Positions 1-6,399 of a stretch of DNA of 7,422 nucleotides are shown piece after piece. The stretch is from Gammaproteobacteria bacterium. GTDB lineage: Bacteria; Pseudomonadota; Gammaproteobacteria; HK1. Both the position numbers and the translations under genes were made by a program. Positions within the stretch are counted from its first letter, which is position 1, and every line of letters starts with the position of its first letter. The DNA lies in assembly GCA_013042035.1 (NCBI GenBank), contig JABDQX010000335.1:1-7422 (forward strand), read 5' to 3'. Under the pieces are notes generated by a model. The model saw only the letters and a list, made by a program, of their open reading frames with translations, made no database searches and had not been told where the DNA came from.

Positions 1-94
1 TGTTGTAACAGGCAAACTGGGTGAAGGTGATTCAAAGGTTTGGATAGAAGATTCTTCTGGTATGGTTGTCACTGATGTGCTTAAAAGCGAATAA
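1..94 (+). CDS. C-terminal end of an unidentified protein (5' end outside window)
   Basis: Reading from base 2, 30 codons run without a stop to the TAA at 92-94, ending in VVTDVLKSE. The visible tail alternates hydrophobic and polar residues with a KVWIEDSSG turn, which would fit the last beta strands of a small beta-barrel such as an OB fold. That is a guess from pattern alone and no family is recognised. The gene converges on the acyl-CoA synthetase gene and is followed within about ten bases by a terminator hairpin, which supports a genuine gene end here. The rest of the protein lies to the left of the window, so length, localisation and function cannot be judged. Confidence 0.6.
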   Translation, partial: VVTGKLGEGDSKVWIEDSSGMVVTDVLKSE

Positions 95-104
95 ACCAAT
101 TATT

Positions 105-137
105 AAAACGCGCGCCACCCAGCGGCGGGCGTTTTTT
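105..137. terminator. Bidirectional intrinsic terminator between convergent genes
   Basis: AACGC (107-111) pairs with GCGTT (129-133) and CGCC (113-116) with GGCG (124-127), with one G-G mismatch and a 7-base loop. An A run (105-108) lies on the left and a T run (132-137) on the right, so RNA from either strand would form a GC-rich stem followed by U residues. It sits ten bases after the plus-strand stop. It also overlaps the stop codon of the minus-strand gene at 136-138, as expected of a shared terminator. Confidence 0.8.
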
Positions 138-1884
138 AATAGAGTCCCTCGAACACCTCCCTGAAATCCTCCCACACCTTGGCGCGGCGCAGTTTCAATG
201 ACGGGGTAACATGCCCCTCCTCTACCGAGAAATGTCCGTCGTGGATATGGAATTTCTTGATGGTTTCGTAGGAAGCCAGACGGCTATTGACGTCATCGAC
301 CGCAGCCTGAACGATGCCCTGTATCTGTGGCGTTCCAATCAATGAAGCATAGTCCGTGAGATCCAGACCCTGCTGTTTGGCCCAGGCATTTACCACCAGT
401 TCACGCAGGGTGATAAGTGCAACCAGATACTTCTTTTCGCTTCCGTAAAGGGCCACGTGTTCGATGAAGGGATTACCGGCAAATAGGGCTTCGATACCCC
501 CGGGACCGATGTTTTTACCGCCGGAGGTGACGATGATCTCTTTTTTGCGGCCCTTGAAGTGGATGAAGCCACCCTCGATGCCGTCGATCCATTCACCGAG
601 ATCACCGGTATGGAACCAACCATCGTCGTCGAAACAAGCCCGGGTCTCTTCGGGTTTTTTGTAGTAACCAACGAAAACGTTCTCACCCTTGACGCAGATC
701 TCGCCCTCTTTGTCGATCATGACGCGCACATCGGGGACGGGCTTGCCGATGGAATCGAAGTTGTAGTCACCAAGGCTATTCATGGTGACGTTGGGGGCGC
801 ACTCGGTAAGTCCATAACCCTCGATCATCTGAATGCCTGCCGCCAGAAAGAACTCCTTGATCTCCCGTTTCAGACCCGCCCCACCACTTAGCAGGAAGGT
901 GAGCTTTCCACCGGTGACCTCATGGAGTTTGCGGTATTGTTCTTCTTTGTCGGAAGATGCGTTGATGGCCTCGGAATACATTTTTTCCCAGTAGGCCGGC
1001 ACACAGAGCAGGAAGGTGGGTTTTACTGGTGGAATCAGCTCTAGCAGACTCCAGGGATCCGAAAACCAGGATTCATAGTCGAGCATGGTGCCGGTATTCA
1101 TGACACCGATCCCCCCCATGTGGGACAGCGGCAACCAGCAGATATCCCGCCGTTCGCCCTCGGGTGGAAAGGCGTGTTTCATGGATTTGACCCAGCTCGT
1201 GGTAGAGCTGAGGAGATTTTTGTTGGTGAGCATCACGCCCTTGGGATCCCCGGTGGTTCCCGAGGTATACATGACGTAGGCAAGGTCATCGAGTTCGATG
1301 GTATCGATGAGGCGTTCCAGTCGATTGGGATCCTGGGCGTGGATGCGCGCACCTTCGGCATGGACATCGGCCAGGGAGACGATTTTGCCGGTAACATCAC
1401 CAACGGCAAGGGATGCCCCATGATCTCGGTTAAATTGCGCGACCGCAGCTTCAACCTGCCCGTTGTCATTCGAATCCCACAGTATTACCTGACGCACCTT
1501 GGTATAGTCCGGCCATCGGACCAGTAGCTTGGGCAGCAACGCCAGATCCGTGAACAGAATCTCGGCATCGCTGTGGTCGGCAACATAGTGGGTCTGATCG
1601 GGCGTGTTGGAGAAGTAGATAGGGACAAAGACGCCGCGTATCGCCTCAATGGCCGCCACCACGAAGGCCCATTCCACTCGGGTGTTGGCGAAGACGGACA
1701 CCTTTTTATCCTTGCCAATGCCTTGGCCTTCCAGGTACAGGGCAATTTCCCGGCTTCTCGCCAGGATTTCCCCCCAGGTTACCGGATTCCATCCACCCTT
1801 TCCGTCGGGAATATGGAAACGGACAGCATCCGGTTGCTCGGTGCCTTTGTTTAGGATTTTTTGGATACCCGTTAGGAGTTTCAT
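136..1884 (-). CDS. Long-chain acyl-CoA synthetase (AMP-forming, ANL superfamily)
   Basis: A 582-residue adenylate-forming enzyme of the long-chain fatty acid-CoA ligase group (COG1022/FAA1 type). It would activate a fatty acid with ATP to an acyl-adenylate and pass it to coenzyme A. The ATP loop YTSGTTGDPKGV lies at 206-217, EGYGLTE with the Mg-binding glutamate at 355-361, and GWFHTGD with the ribose-binding aspartate at 422-428. The hinge GRKKEIIVTSGGKNIGP is at 445-461, and TPSLKLRR near the C-terminus (560-567) offers the likely catalytic lysine (K564). Length is usual for the family. No signal peptide or membrane helix is evident, so it is probably cytosolic or membrane-peripheral. The ATG at 1884 has only a weak GGGA ribosome site. 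It lies 105 bases after the nfeD-like gene on the same strand; a GATAAT box (1922-1927, minus strand) in that gap lacks a good -35, so its own promoter is uncertain. The exact substrate chain length cannot be read from the sequence, so no symbol is given. Confidence 0.93.
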   Translation of the reverse strand: MKLLTGIQKILNKGTEQPDAVRFHIPDGKGGWNPVTWGEILARSREIALYLEGQGIGKDKKVSVFANTRVEWAFVVAAIEAIRGVFVPIYFSNTPDQTHYVADHSDAEILFTDLALLPKLLVRWPDYTKVRQVILWDSNDNGQVEAAVAQFNRDHGASLAVGDVTGKIVSLADVHAEGARIHAQDPNRLERLIDTIELDDLAYVMYTSGTTGDPKGVMLTNKNLLSSTTSWVKSMKHAFPPEGERRDICWLPLSHMGGIGVMNTGTMLDYESWFSDPWSLLELIPPVKPTFLLCVPAYWEKMYSEAINASSDKEEQYRKLHEVTGGKLTFLLSGGAGLKREIKEFFLAAGIQMIEGYGLTECAPNVTMNSLGDYNFDSIGKPVPDVRVMIDKEGEICVKGENVFVGYYKKPEETRACFDDDGWFHTGDLGEWIDGIEGGFIHFKGRKKEIIVTSGGKNIGPGGIEALFAGNPFIEHVALYGSEKKYLVALITLRELVVNAWAKQQGLDLTDYASLIGTPQIQGIVQAAVDDVNSRLASYETIKKFHIHDGHFSVEEGHVTPSLKLRRAKVWEDFREVFEGLY

Positions 1885-1989
1885 TGGCGGTTCCCGCTAT
1901 TTTTTGTTGCCTGATCCACGAATTATCGACAGAAAGGGTGCGAAAATTGCGTCGTGTAGTCCACTGCAATCCTTATTTTCACTCCCTCT

Positions 1990-2427
1990 TCAGTTCATTG
2001 GCGCAACCCGTAACACATTGCCATCGACGCCGCTTACGCGAACCTTGGTGTTTGCCGGACAATCCTCTCCGGCAATGGTCCACATGGAATCCCCCACGCG
2101 AACCCGTCCCCTACCGTCGATGATGGGTTCGGCGAGGGTAAACACCCGCCCTGTGTACTGCTCACCCCGGCGGTTGAGCACCGGGCGATCGGTTTGGGTG
2201 GGATTTTTCCGCAGGTACCACCGCCAACCGACGATACTGGCGATGGAAAAGACAGAAAATAACAGCACCTGATACTCCCAATCCATCTCCGGCGCGAATA
2301 GCAAGGCAAGACCCACGATACCAGCCGCAGCGCCCATCCAAAGGAAAATCACCAAGGGAGAGAATATTTCAAAGGCGATGAGAGCTGCTGCCAAAATCCA
2401 CCAGTGCCAGTAGGTAAGTTCAATCAT
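1990..2427 (-). CDS. NfeD-family membrane protein (YbbJ-like), partner of the SPFH protein
   Basis: A 145-residue protein with hydrophobic segments at about 8-45 (probably two helices) and 52-68, followed by a soluble C-terminal domain of about 75 residues. This domain contains [14 protein letters not shown] (105-118) and ends in [15 protein letters not shown], the OB-fold beta barrel typical of short NfeD proteins. It is comparable in length to E. coli YbbJ. NfeD proteins are known to be encoded beside stomatin-like SPFH genes and to act with them in membrane microdomains; the protease domain of long NfeD forms is absent here. Its ATG overlaps the stop of the upstream SPFH gene (ATGA at 2424-2427), implying translational coupling and a shared transcript. 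The family assignment is firm, but the biochemical role is poorly defined even in model organisms. Confidence 0.9.
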   Translation of the reverse strand: MIELTYWHWWILAAALIAFEIFSPLVIFLWMGAAAGIVGLALLFAPEMDWEYQVLLFSVFSIASIVGWRWYLRKNPTQTDRPVLNRRGEQYTGRVFTLAEPIIDGRGRVRVGDSMWTIAGEDCPANTKVRVSGVDGNVLRVAPMN

Positions 2428-3353
2428 TTCGAGAATGCCGCCTTGGCTATTTCTCCAATACCACCCACGGCACTGATAACCGATGAGGCTTCGATGGGAA
2501 GGAAGAGAACCTTTTCATTGGGCGCCGAACCGATTTGGCCCAAGGCCTCCACATACCGCTGGGCCACGAAATAGTTGACGGCCTGGATATCCCCCTCTGC
2601 AATTGCCTTGGATACCATCTCCGTGGCTTTTGCCTCGGCCTCGGCAAGGCGCTCCCTTGCCTCGGCATCCCGGAACGCAGCCTCTTTTCGCCCCTCGGCC
2701 TCCAACACGGTAGCTTGTTTTTCGCCCTCTGCCCTGAGAATCTCCGACTGTCGTTGGCCTTCGGCCTCTAAAATGGTGGCCCGCTTCACCCGCTCGGCCT
2801 TCATCTGGCGCGCCATGGCTTCTTCCAGCTCGGCAGGGGGTGATATGTCCTTGATCTCAATACGGGTGACTTTGAGTCCCCAGGGATTGGTGGCCTCATC
2901 CACGACGGTCAGTAGTTGGGTGTTGATTCGATCCCGCTGAGACAATAATTCATCGAGATCCAGGGAGCCCATGACGGTTCGAATATTCGTTATGGATAGA
3001 TTCAGCATGGCCCTTTCCAAGTCGCGCACTTCATAAGATGCCTGGGCAGCGTCCAGGATCTGGTAGAACACGACACCGTCCACCGTGATTCTGGCGTTAT
3101 CCTTGGAAATAATCTCCTGGGTTGGAATATCCAGTACCTGCTCCATCATGTTCATGTGCGAACCGATGCTCTCGACGATGGGAATGATGAAGTTGAGGCC
3201 TGGTTTCAGGGTTTTTGTGTATTTTCCGAATCGCAATACCGTGTCTTCATAGCCCTGGGGAATACGCCGTACACCCATGCTGAGCAAGATGACGGCAAGG
3301 GCCAGCAGGACAAGTACAAAACCGCCGAATTGGGTTATGCCGAATTGGGTCAT
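2424..3353 (-). CDS. qmcA: SPFH/band 7 (stomatin/prohibitin-like) membrane protein, QmcA-like
   Basis: A 309-residue protein with one N-terminal membrane helix (about 12-27), an SPFH domain from about 29 to 190, and a long charged helical region to about 250. Segments nearly identical to E. coli QmcA/YbbK are visible: [10 protein letters not shown] (68-77), SQRDRIN (138-144), VDEATNPWG (151-159), PPAELEEAM (172-180) and [12 protein letters not shown] (254-265). Residues 194-237 form four successive 11-residue repeats ([44 protein letters not shown]), matching hendecad coiled-coil packing of SPFH oligomers. Such proteins assemble into rings in the inner membrane and organise membrane domains and protease quality control. 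The start at 3353 has a good TTAGGAG ribosome site nine bases upstream. It overlaps the downstream nfeD-like gene by four bases and lies 141 bases after recR. The first ten residues repeat ([10 protein letters not shown]) because of a 15-base duplication. Confidence 0.94.
   Translation of the reverse strand: MTQFGITQFGGFVLVLLALAVILLSMGVRRIPQGYEDTVLRFGKYTKTLKPGLNFIIPIVESIGSHMNMMEQVLDIPTQEIISKDNARITVDGVVFYQILDAAQASYEVRDLERAMLNLSITNIRTVMGSLDLDELLSQRDRINTQLLTVVDEATNPWGLKVTRIEIKDISPPAELEEAMARQMKAERVKRATILEAEGQRQSEILRAEGEKQATVLEAEGRKEAAFRDAEARERLAEAEAKATEMVSKAIAEGDIQAVNYFVAQRYVEALGQIGSAPNEKVLFLPIEASSVISAVGGIGEIAKAAFSK
2643..2774 (-). repeat. Four 33-base units encoding hendecad coiled-coil repeats in the SPFH protein
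   Basis: Residues 194-237 of the QmcA-like protein fall into four consecutive 11-residue units sharing the pattern (I/V/F)-x-x-A-E-(G/A)-x-x-x-x-x. The repeat lies at protein level and the DNA units have diverged. Alanine/glutamate-rich hendecads are usual in the C-terminal helix of prokaryotic stomatins, so this is a family feature and not a recent expansion. Confidence 0.7.
3324..3353 (-). repeat. 15-base tandem duplication at the start of the qmcA-like gene
   Basis: Plus-strand bases 3324-3338 and 3339-3353 are identical at 14 of 15 positions (GCCGAATTGGGT followed by TAT or CAT). On the coding strand this gives ATG-ACC-CAA-TTC-GGC then ATA-ACC-CAA-TTC-GGC. The outer copy carries the ATG and sits at proper distance from the AGGAG site, so it is the likely start; the inner copy has ATA. 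A recent slippage duplication is the simplest explanation. Confidence 0.85.
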
Positions 3354-3362
3354 GGGATGATT

Positions 3363-3369
3363 CTCCTAA
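3363..3369 (-). promoter_or_regulatory. Strong ribosome binding site of the qmcA-like gene
   Basis: The minus strand reads TTAGGAG, nine bases before the ATG at 3353. This is the strongest Shine-Dalgarno match in the window and fixes the start at the outer of the two duplicated copies. No intrinsic terminator is visible between recR and this gene. Confidence 0.75.
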
Positions 3370-3379
3370 GGTTTGCAGT

Positions 3380-3407
3380 ATTTTCAGCTCGATAGGCCGC
3401 GCCTCAA
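3380..3407 (-). promoter_or_regulatory. Weak candidate sigma-70 promoter for the qmcA-nfeD pair
   Basis: On the minus strand TTGAGG (plus 3402-3407) and GAAAAT (plus 3380-3385) are separated by 16 bases, each matching four of six consensus positions. The 141-base gap after recR is long enough to hold a separate promoter. The match is weak and could be chance; read-through from recR is equally possible. Confidence 0.22.
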
Positions 3408-3494
3408 TCCGGCGCCGGTCTTGTAATCGATCTTTCCCACCTATTTCGATAGCGGCTTCGATGGAAAATCCGCGGGGGACACTCCAACCGATAA

Positions 3495-4094
3495 CTACCG
3501 ATACTCCCCCCGCCCGCTCAGGGCATGGGCAAGTGTACCGCTGTCCACGAATTCCAGCTCTCCACCCAGGGGGACGCCAAGGGCAATCCGACTGACCAGG
3601 ATCCCCCGTTCCCGAACGAACTCGGCGATGTAGTGGGCCGTCGCCTGGCGCTCGACCGTGGAACCGGTTGCCAGAATGACTTCCCGAATATCGCCCGTGT
3701 CCAGGCGCTTTTTTAATTGATCGATACCCAGGTGTCCGGGGCCGACGCCATCCAGGGGTGACAAGTGTCCTAATAGCACGAAGAACCTGCCGTTGTAGTC
3801 CGTGCCTCGATTAATGGCCGCGACATTAGCGGGTGTCTCGACGACGCACAGCAGCGATGGGTCCCGGCTCTCGCTGACACAAAGGGCGCACAGCTCGGAT
3901 TCGGTGAACGTTCGGCACAGACGACAATTACCAATGTCATCCATCGCCGCGCGCAACGTGTTCGCGAGGATTCGTCCACCATCACGATCACGTCCCAGCA
4001 GGTGATAGACCATCCGTTGCGCCGATTTGGGCCCCACGCCCGGTAAACAGCGAAGGGATGTCACCAGATGCTCGATGAGAGTGTTATCCGTCAT
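3495..4094 (-). CDS. recR: Recombination mediator protein RecR
   Basis: A 199-residue protein, very close to the 201 of E. coli RecR, which acts with RecF/RecO to load RecA at single-strand gaps. The N-terminal helix-hairpin-helix region contains [15 protein letters not shown] (14-28). A four-cysteine zinc site follows (C57, C60, C69, C72, in CRLCRTFTE and CALC). The Toprim domain starts at [11 protein letters not shown] (81-91), with [11 protein letters not shown] at 109-119, and the C-terminus holds [12 protein letters not shown] (173-184). I chose the ATG at 4094 because the protein then begins at the family position; an in-frame GTG at 4118 would add eight residues with no homology and no better ribosome site. 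It lies 143 bases downstream of ybaB, an unusually large gap for this cluster, and that gap holds a long inverted repeat. The lysine pair K128-K129 is encoded by an in-frame A_AAA_AAG heptamer. Confidence 0.96.
   Translation of the reverse strand: MTDNTLIEHLVTSLRCLPGVGPKSAQRMVYHLLGRDRDGGRILANTLRAAMDDIGNCRLCRTFTESELCALCVSESRDPSLLCVVETPANVAAINRGTDYNGRFFVLLGHLSPLDGVGPGHLGIDQLKKRLDTGDIREVILATGSTVERQATAHYIAEFVRERGILVSRIALGVPLGGELEFVDSGTLAHALSGRGEYR
3708..3714 (-). other. A_AAA_AAG slippery heptamer inside recR
   Basis: The minus strand reads TTA AAA AAG in the recR frame (L127-K128-K129), which contains the canonical heptamer for -1 ribosomal frameshifting in the right phase. It is followed at once by CGCCTG GACA CGGGCG, which can fold into a 6-base-pair stem with a four-base loop. 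Known bacterial sites usually have a few bases between heptamer and stem, so the geometry is not ideal. Presence of the motif is certain; function is speculative. Confidence 0.3.
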
Positions 4095-4128
4095 GGTACT
4101 CGTAGAGATATCGCCCACCGACTAAGAT

Positions 4129-4204
4129 CGCGAAAACTAAAGCGAGATACTCTCATGGTATTACAATCAGATACAGCGATAACCATCTCGTTTTAGTTTT
4201 TGCG
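4129..4204. repeat. 20-base inverted repeat with 36-base loop between ybaB and recR
   Basis: Arm 4129-4148 and the reverse complement of arm 4185-4204 match at 18 of 20 positions. The core arms are AAAACTAAAGCGAGAT (4133-4148) and ATCTCGTTTTAGTTTT (4185-4200). Both mismatches (G4132 with T4201, G4142 with T4191) would be G-U pairs in plus-strand RNA, so that RNA could pair over all 20 positions; in the minus-strand transcript they are A-C mismatches. No target-site duplication is obvious at the flanks. It could be a regulatory hairpin, a REP- or MITE-like element, or part of a small RNA. It occupies a gap that is usually very short in this cluster. Confidence 0.7.
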
Positions 4205-4209
4205 TCGTT

Positions 4210-4226
4210 AATGATTTCTCATCATT
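4210..4226. repeat. Short inverted repeat downstream of ybaB
   Basis: AATGAT (4210-4215) and ATCATT (4221-4226) are perfect complementary arms around a five-base loop, eleven bases after the ybaB stop codon. The stem is short and AT-rich with no following T run, so it is a weak hairpin that might mark the ybaB transcript end or be chance. Confidence 0.35.
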
Positions 4227-4237
4227 CGGCCAAGGCG

Positions 4238-4561
4238 CTAAAAAGGCAGTTTCATGCCACCGGGAAGACTCAATCCATCCGTTAATCCGGAAAGTTTCTC
4301 CTTGCTCGTTTGCTCGATCCTGTGCACGGCATCGTTTACGGCAGCGGCAAGCAGGTCTTCCAACATGTCCTTGTCCTCCTCGAACAGCAGCGGATCGATG
4401 GTGACTCGCCGAACATCATGGCGCCCGGTCATGGTTACATTGACCATGCCACCACCGGCCTGACCGACAACTTCCATATTTTCCAATTCTTCCTGCGCCT
4501 TCTGAAGGCTTGCCTGCACCTGTTGGGCCTGCTTCATCAAGTTTCCAAGACCACCTTTCAT
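4238..4561 (-). CDS. ybaB: YbaB/EbfC family nucleoid-associated DNA-binding protein
   Basis: A 107-residue protein that aligns almost end to end with E. coli YbaB (109 residues). Shared blocks include [13 protein letters not shown] near the N-terminus (2-14), [21 protein letters not shown] (start near 51), and the tail [11 protein letters not shown] (97-107). YbaB forms dimers that bind DNA and is thought to help organise the nucleoid. The N-terminus begins directly at MKGGLG, two residues shorter than in E. coli. A GAGGT ribosome site (plus 4571-4575) stands nine bases before the ATG. It begins 31 bases after the dnaX stop, consistent with one transcript, and precedes recR as in most gammaproteobacteria. 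Confidence 0.96.
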   Translation of the reverse strand: MKGGLGNLMKQAQQVQASLQKAQEELENMEVVGQAGGGMVNVTMTGRHDVRRVTIDPLLFEEDKDMLEDLLAAAVNDAVHRIEQTSKEKLSGLTDGLSLPGGMKLPF

Positions 4562-4592
4562 TTTTGTTTTACCTCAATAGTTCGTCGTCGGG

Positions 4593-6239
4593 TTACGCGT
4601 CAAGTGTCACCTTTTCGATCCTCGCATCGAAGGCCTCACACAATGCCTGAACGTTCGGATCTTCGTCAATAGCCCGAATTGCAGCCTTACGTTGCTCGTC
4701 ACTGCGCCGTTGCCGGATTCCCGCCGGCGTCTCGGCATCGGGTACGGCAACCTCTATCGTCAACCGAATATCGTTCCCCCAATATGAACGAAGCGCATTT
4801 TCCAGCTTCTCCTTCATGTTGGCGCTCGCGAATTGTACGTGGGCGGGGGCAATACAAAGGCGAATGCCGCCTTGGCTGCATTCAAGAAATGCGCAGTTGG
4901 CCGCCAGCTCCCTGGCAACACCGGTCAATTTGAGTCCCGCGACGATCCGGGGCCAGTTCTCCGGGCTCGCCGCAAGCGGCGTGGCAGTGGCATCGGGCAC
5001 GGTAACTTCGTTAGGCGCAGCGTCCTCGCGGGGCGCTGGTTCAGGATGTGGCGACGTTATCGAGTGACGAACCGGTAGCACTGCCGCGTTACGATCTCGC
5101 GGCCCAGTTTGGCCTCGCTCGGCTACCGTCCCCCCGTTGGTAGTAGTGGAGGCCAGCACGGGACGAAAGGCCAACATACGAAGCAGTATCATCTCGAAAC
5201 CGCTTCTCGGCTCCGGGGCAAAGGGCAGATCGCGTCGTCCCATCAACCCAATCTGGTAGTAGAGCTGAACGTCCTCGGGCGTGATTTCTCCGGCAAGCGC
5301 CGCCATAGCTTCATCGTCCGGGGAAAGTTCACCGGTAACCCCCGGGATTACCTGAATCATGGCAATGCGCTGTAACACGCTCAGCAATTCACACAGGGCA
5401 TCGTCGAAATCGGTTATTTCACCGGCCATGACGGCGACCCGCGCCATCAGCGCATTGCCGTCGCCTTTTGCCAATGCTCCAAGGAGCACCTGAATATGCG
5501 CCCGATCCACGGTCCCGAGCATTGTTTTGACATCCGAAAGATGCAAGGCATCGCCGCAGTAGGATACGGTTTGGTCCAGAAGACTGAGAGCATCGCGCAT
5601 ACTGCCGTCGGCGGCCGCGGAAATCAGGCGGGTTACGCCCTCCTCCACCGGGATCCCTTCCGCCTCGAGGATGTGTTCCAATTGTCCCGCGATTTCGCCG
5701 ACCGGTAATCTTTTGAGGTTGAACTGAAGACAGCGGGATAACACGGTAATCGGCAATTTTCGCTGATCGGTGGTCGCCAACAGGAATTTTACATGGGGTG
5801 GGGGCTCTTCCAGGGTCTTGAGCAGGGCATTGAAGCTATGCCCGGAAAACATGTGCACCTCATCGATCAAATAGACCTTGTAGCGCCCCCGTGTCGGCAG
5901 GAACTGCACGTTGTCCATCAGTTCGCGGGTTTCATCCACCCTGGCCCTCGATGCCGCATCCACTTCAATCAGATCGACAAAGCATCCTTCATCCAACTCC
6001 CGACAGGCCGTACAAACACCACATGGCGTCGAACTTACCCCCTGTTCACAGTTCAGACATTTGGCCAGGATCCTGGCGATGGTGGTCTTGCCCACGCCGC
6101 GAGTGCCGGTAAACAAAAAGGCGTGGTGCAGTTTGTTATTATCGAGGCCGTTAACGAGCGATCGAACCACATGACGTTGTCCAACCATCTCGCCAAAATC
6201 ACGTGGCCGCCATTTCCGTGCCAGGGCTTGGTAGCTCAT
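4593..6239 (-). CDS. dnaX: DNA polymerase III clamp-loader subunit tau/gamma
   Basis: A 548-residue AAA+ ATPase that loads the sliding clamp and, through its tau C-terminus, links polymerase and helicase at the fork. It starts at the family-typical MSYQALARKWRP. Walker A GTRGVGKT is at 45-52, the zinc cysteines are C64, C73, C76 and C79, and Walker B LIDEVH is at 124-129. The sensor/arginine-finger SRC motif is at 168-170, and RIAMIQV (291-297) marks the collar domain III. A low-complexity Pro/Ala-rich linker covers about 360-428, followed by a domain-V-like tail (about 429-548). It is shorter than E. coli tau (643 residues), mainly in the linker. No AAAAAAG heptamer occurs in the gene, so a frameshift-made gamma form of the E. 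coli type is not apparent. An upstream in-frame ATG at 6308 would add 23 residues and is rejected because homology begins at 6239 and AGGAAGAG stands about nine bases before it. First gene of dnaX-ybaB-recR. Confidence 0.96.
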   Translation of the reverse strand: MSYQALARKWRPRDFGEMVGQRHVVRSLVNGLDNNKLHHAFLFTGTRGVGKTTIARILAKCLNCEQGVSSTPCGVCTACRELDEGCFVDLIEVDAASRARVDETRELMDNVQFLPTRGRYKVYLIDEVHMFSGHSFNALLKTLEEPPPHVKFLLATTDQRKLPITVLSRCLQFNLKRLPVGEIAGQLEHILEAEGIPVEEGVTRLISAAADGSMRDALSLLDQTVSYCGDALHLSDVKTMLGTVDRAHIQVLLGALAKGDGNALMARVAVMAGEITDFDDALCELLSVLQRIAMIQVIPGVTGELSPDDEAMAALAGEITPEDVQLYYQIGLMGRRDLPFAPEPRSGFEMILLRMLAFRPVLASTTTNGGTVAERGQTGPRDRNAAVLPVRHSITSPHPEPAPREDAAPNEVTVPDATATPLAASPENWPRIVAGLKLTGVARELAANCAFLECSQGGIRLCIAPAHVQFASANMKEKLENALRSYWGNDIRLTIEVAVPDAETPAGIRQRRSDEQRKAAIRAIDEDPNVQALCEAFDARIEKVTLDA

Positions 6240-6248
6240 TCCGGTGCG

Positions 6249-6256
6249 CTCTTCCT
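6249..6256 (-). promoter_or_regulatory. Ribosome binding site that fixes the dnaX start
   Basis: The minus strand reads AGGAAGAG ending nine bases before the ATG at 6239. This supports the MSYQ start over the upstream in-frame ATG at 6308. Confidence 0.65.
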
Positions 6257-6288
6257 GTTGATTTTCGATATGCAAATTAAGCCTGAAT

Positions 6289-6311
6289 CCGTAGGATCCT
6301 ATAGACATAAT
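6289..6311 (+). promoter_or_regulatory. Candidate -10 region for the plus-strand RAMP-side genes
   Basis: CATAAT at 6306-6311 matches five of six bases of the -10 consensus. The -35 hexamer 17 bases upstream (CTGAAT, 6283-6288) matches only three of six. Transcription would start near 6318, inside the dyad at 6311-6337, leaving a leader of about 80 bases before the ATG at 6400. Weak evidence. Confidence 0.25.
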
Positions 6312-6337
6312 GTTTTGACCTGCCCAACCTCAAAACA
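6311..6337. promoter_or_regulatory. Perfect 8-base dyad in the divergent intergenic region, operator-like
   Basis: TGTTTTGA (6311-6318) and TCAAAACA (6330-6337) are perfect inverted copies separated by 11 bases. The 19-base half-site spacing is close to two helical turns, as for a dimeric regulator. It overlaps the expected start of the plus-strand transcript and a TTGAGG -35-like element on the minus (dnaX) side. No T run follows either arm, so it is not a terminator. No known operator is recognised. Confidence 0.45.
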
Positions 6338-6351
6338 CGTGGGTTATGTTA

Positions 6352-6365
6352 AAGGTTTTAACCTT
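6352..6365. repeat. Small palindrome in the dnaX / plus-strand gene intergenic region
   Basis: AAGGTT and AACCTT flank two T residues (6352-6365). A nested GGTTA (6342-6346) and TAACC (6359-6363) pair overlaps it. It lies 35 bases before the ATG at 6400, in the likely 5' leader. It may be a second operator or a leader hairpin, but at this length chance is quite possible. Confidence 0.3.
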
Positions 6366-6399
6366 CTGAAACACAGAGCCACATTGAGCAGAGCAGATC

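Noticed and set aside
464..1854. Several plus-strand open frames inside the acyl-CoA synthetase gene
   Set aside because: They lie opposite a gene whose motifs are all present and in order, lack ribosome sites and resemble no family.
3391..3415. GC-rich hairpin between recR and the qmcA-like gene as a terminator
   Set aside because: Only five consecutive pairs (GCGCC with GGCGC) and no T run on the minus strand.
4095..4118. Eight-residue extension of RecR from a GTG at 4118
   Set aside because: No family homology and no better ribosome site; the ATG at 4094 gives the usual length.
6240..6308. N-terminal extension of dnaX from an in-frame ATG at 6308
   Set aside because: The extra 23 residues have no counterpart in DnaX proteins, while MSYQ at 6239 has both homology and an AGGAAGAG ribosome site.
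6240..6399. A signal recognition particle 4.5S RNA gene, often found near dnaX
   Set aside because: The conserved GGTCAGGTCCGGAAGG core is absent on both strands.
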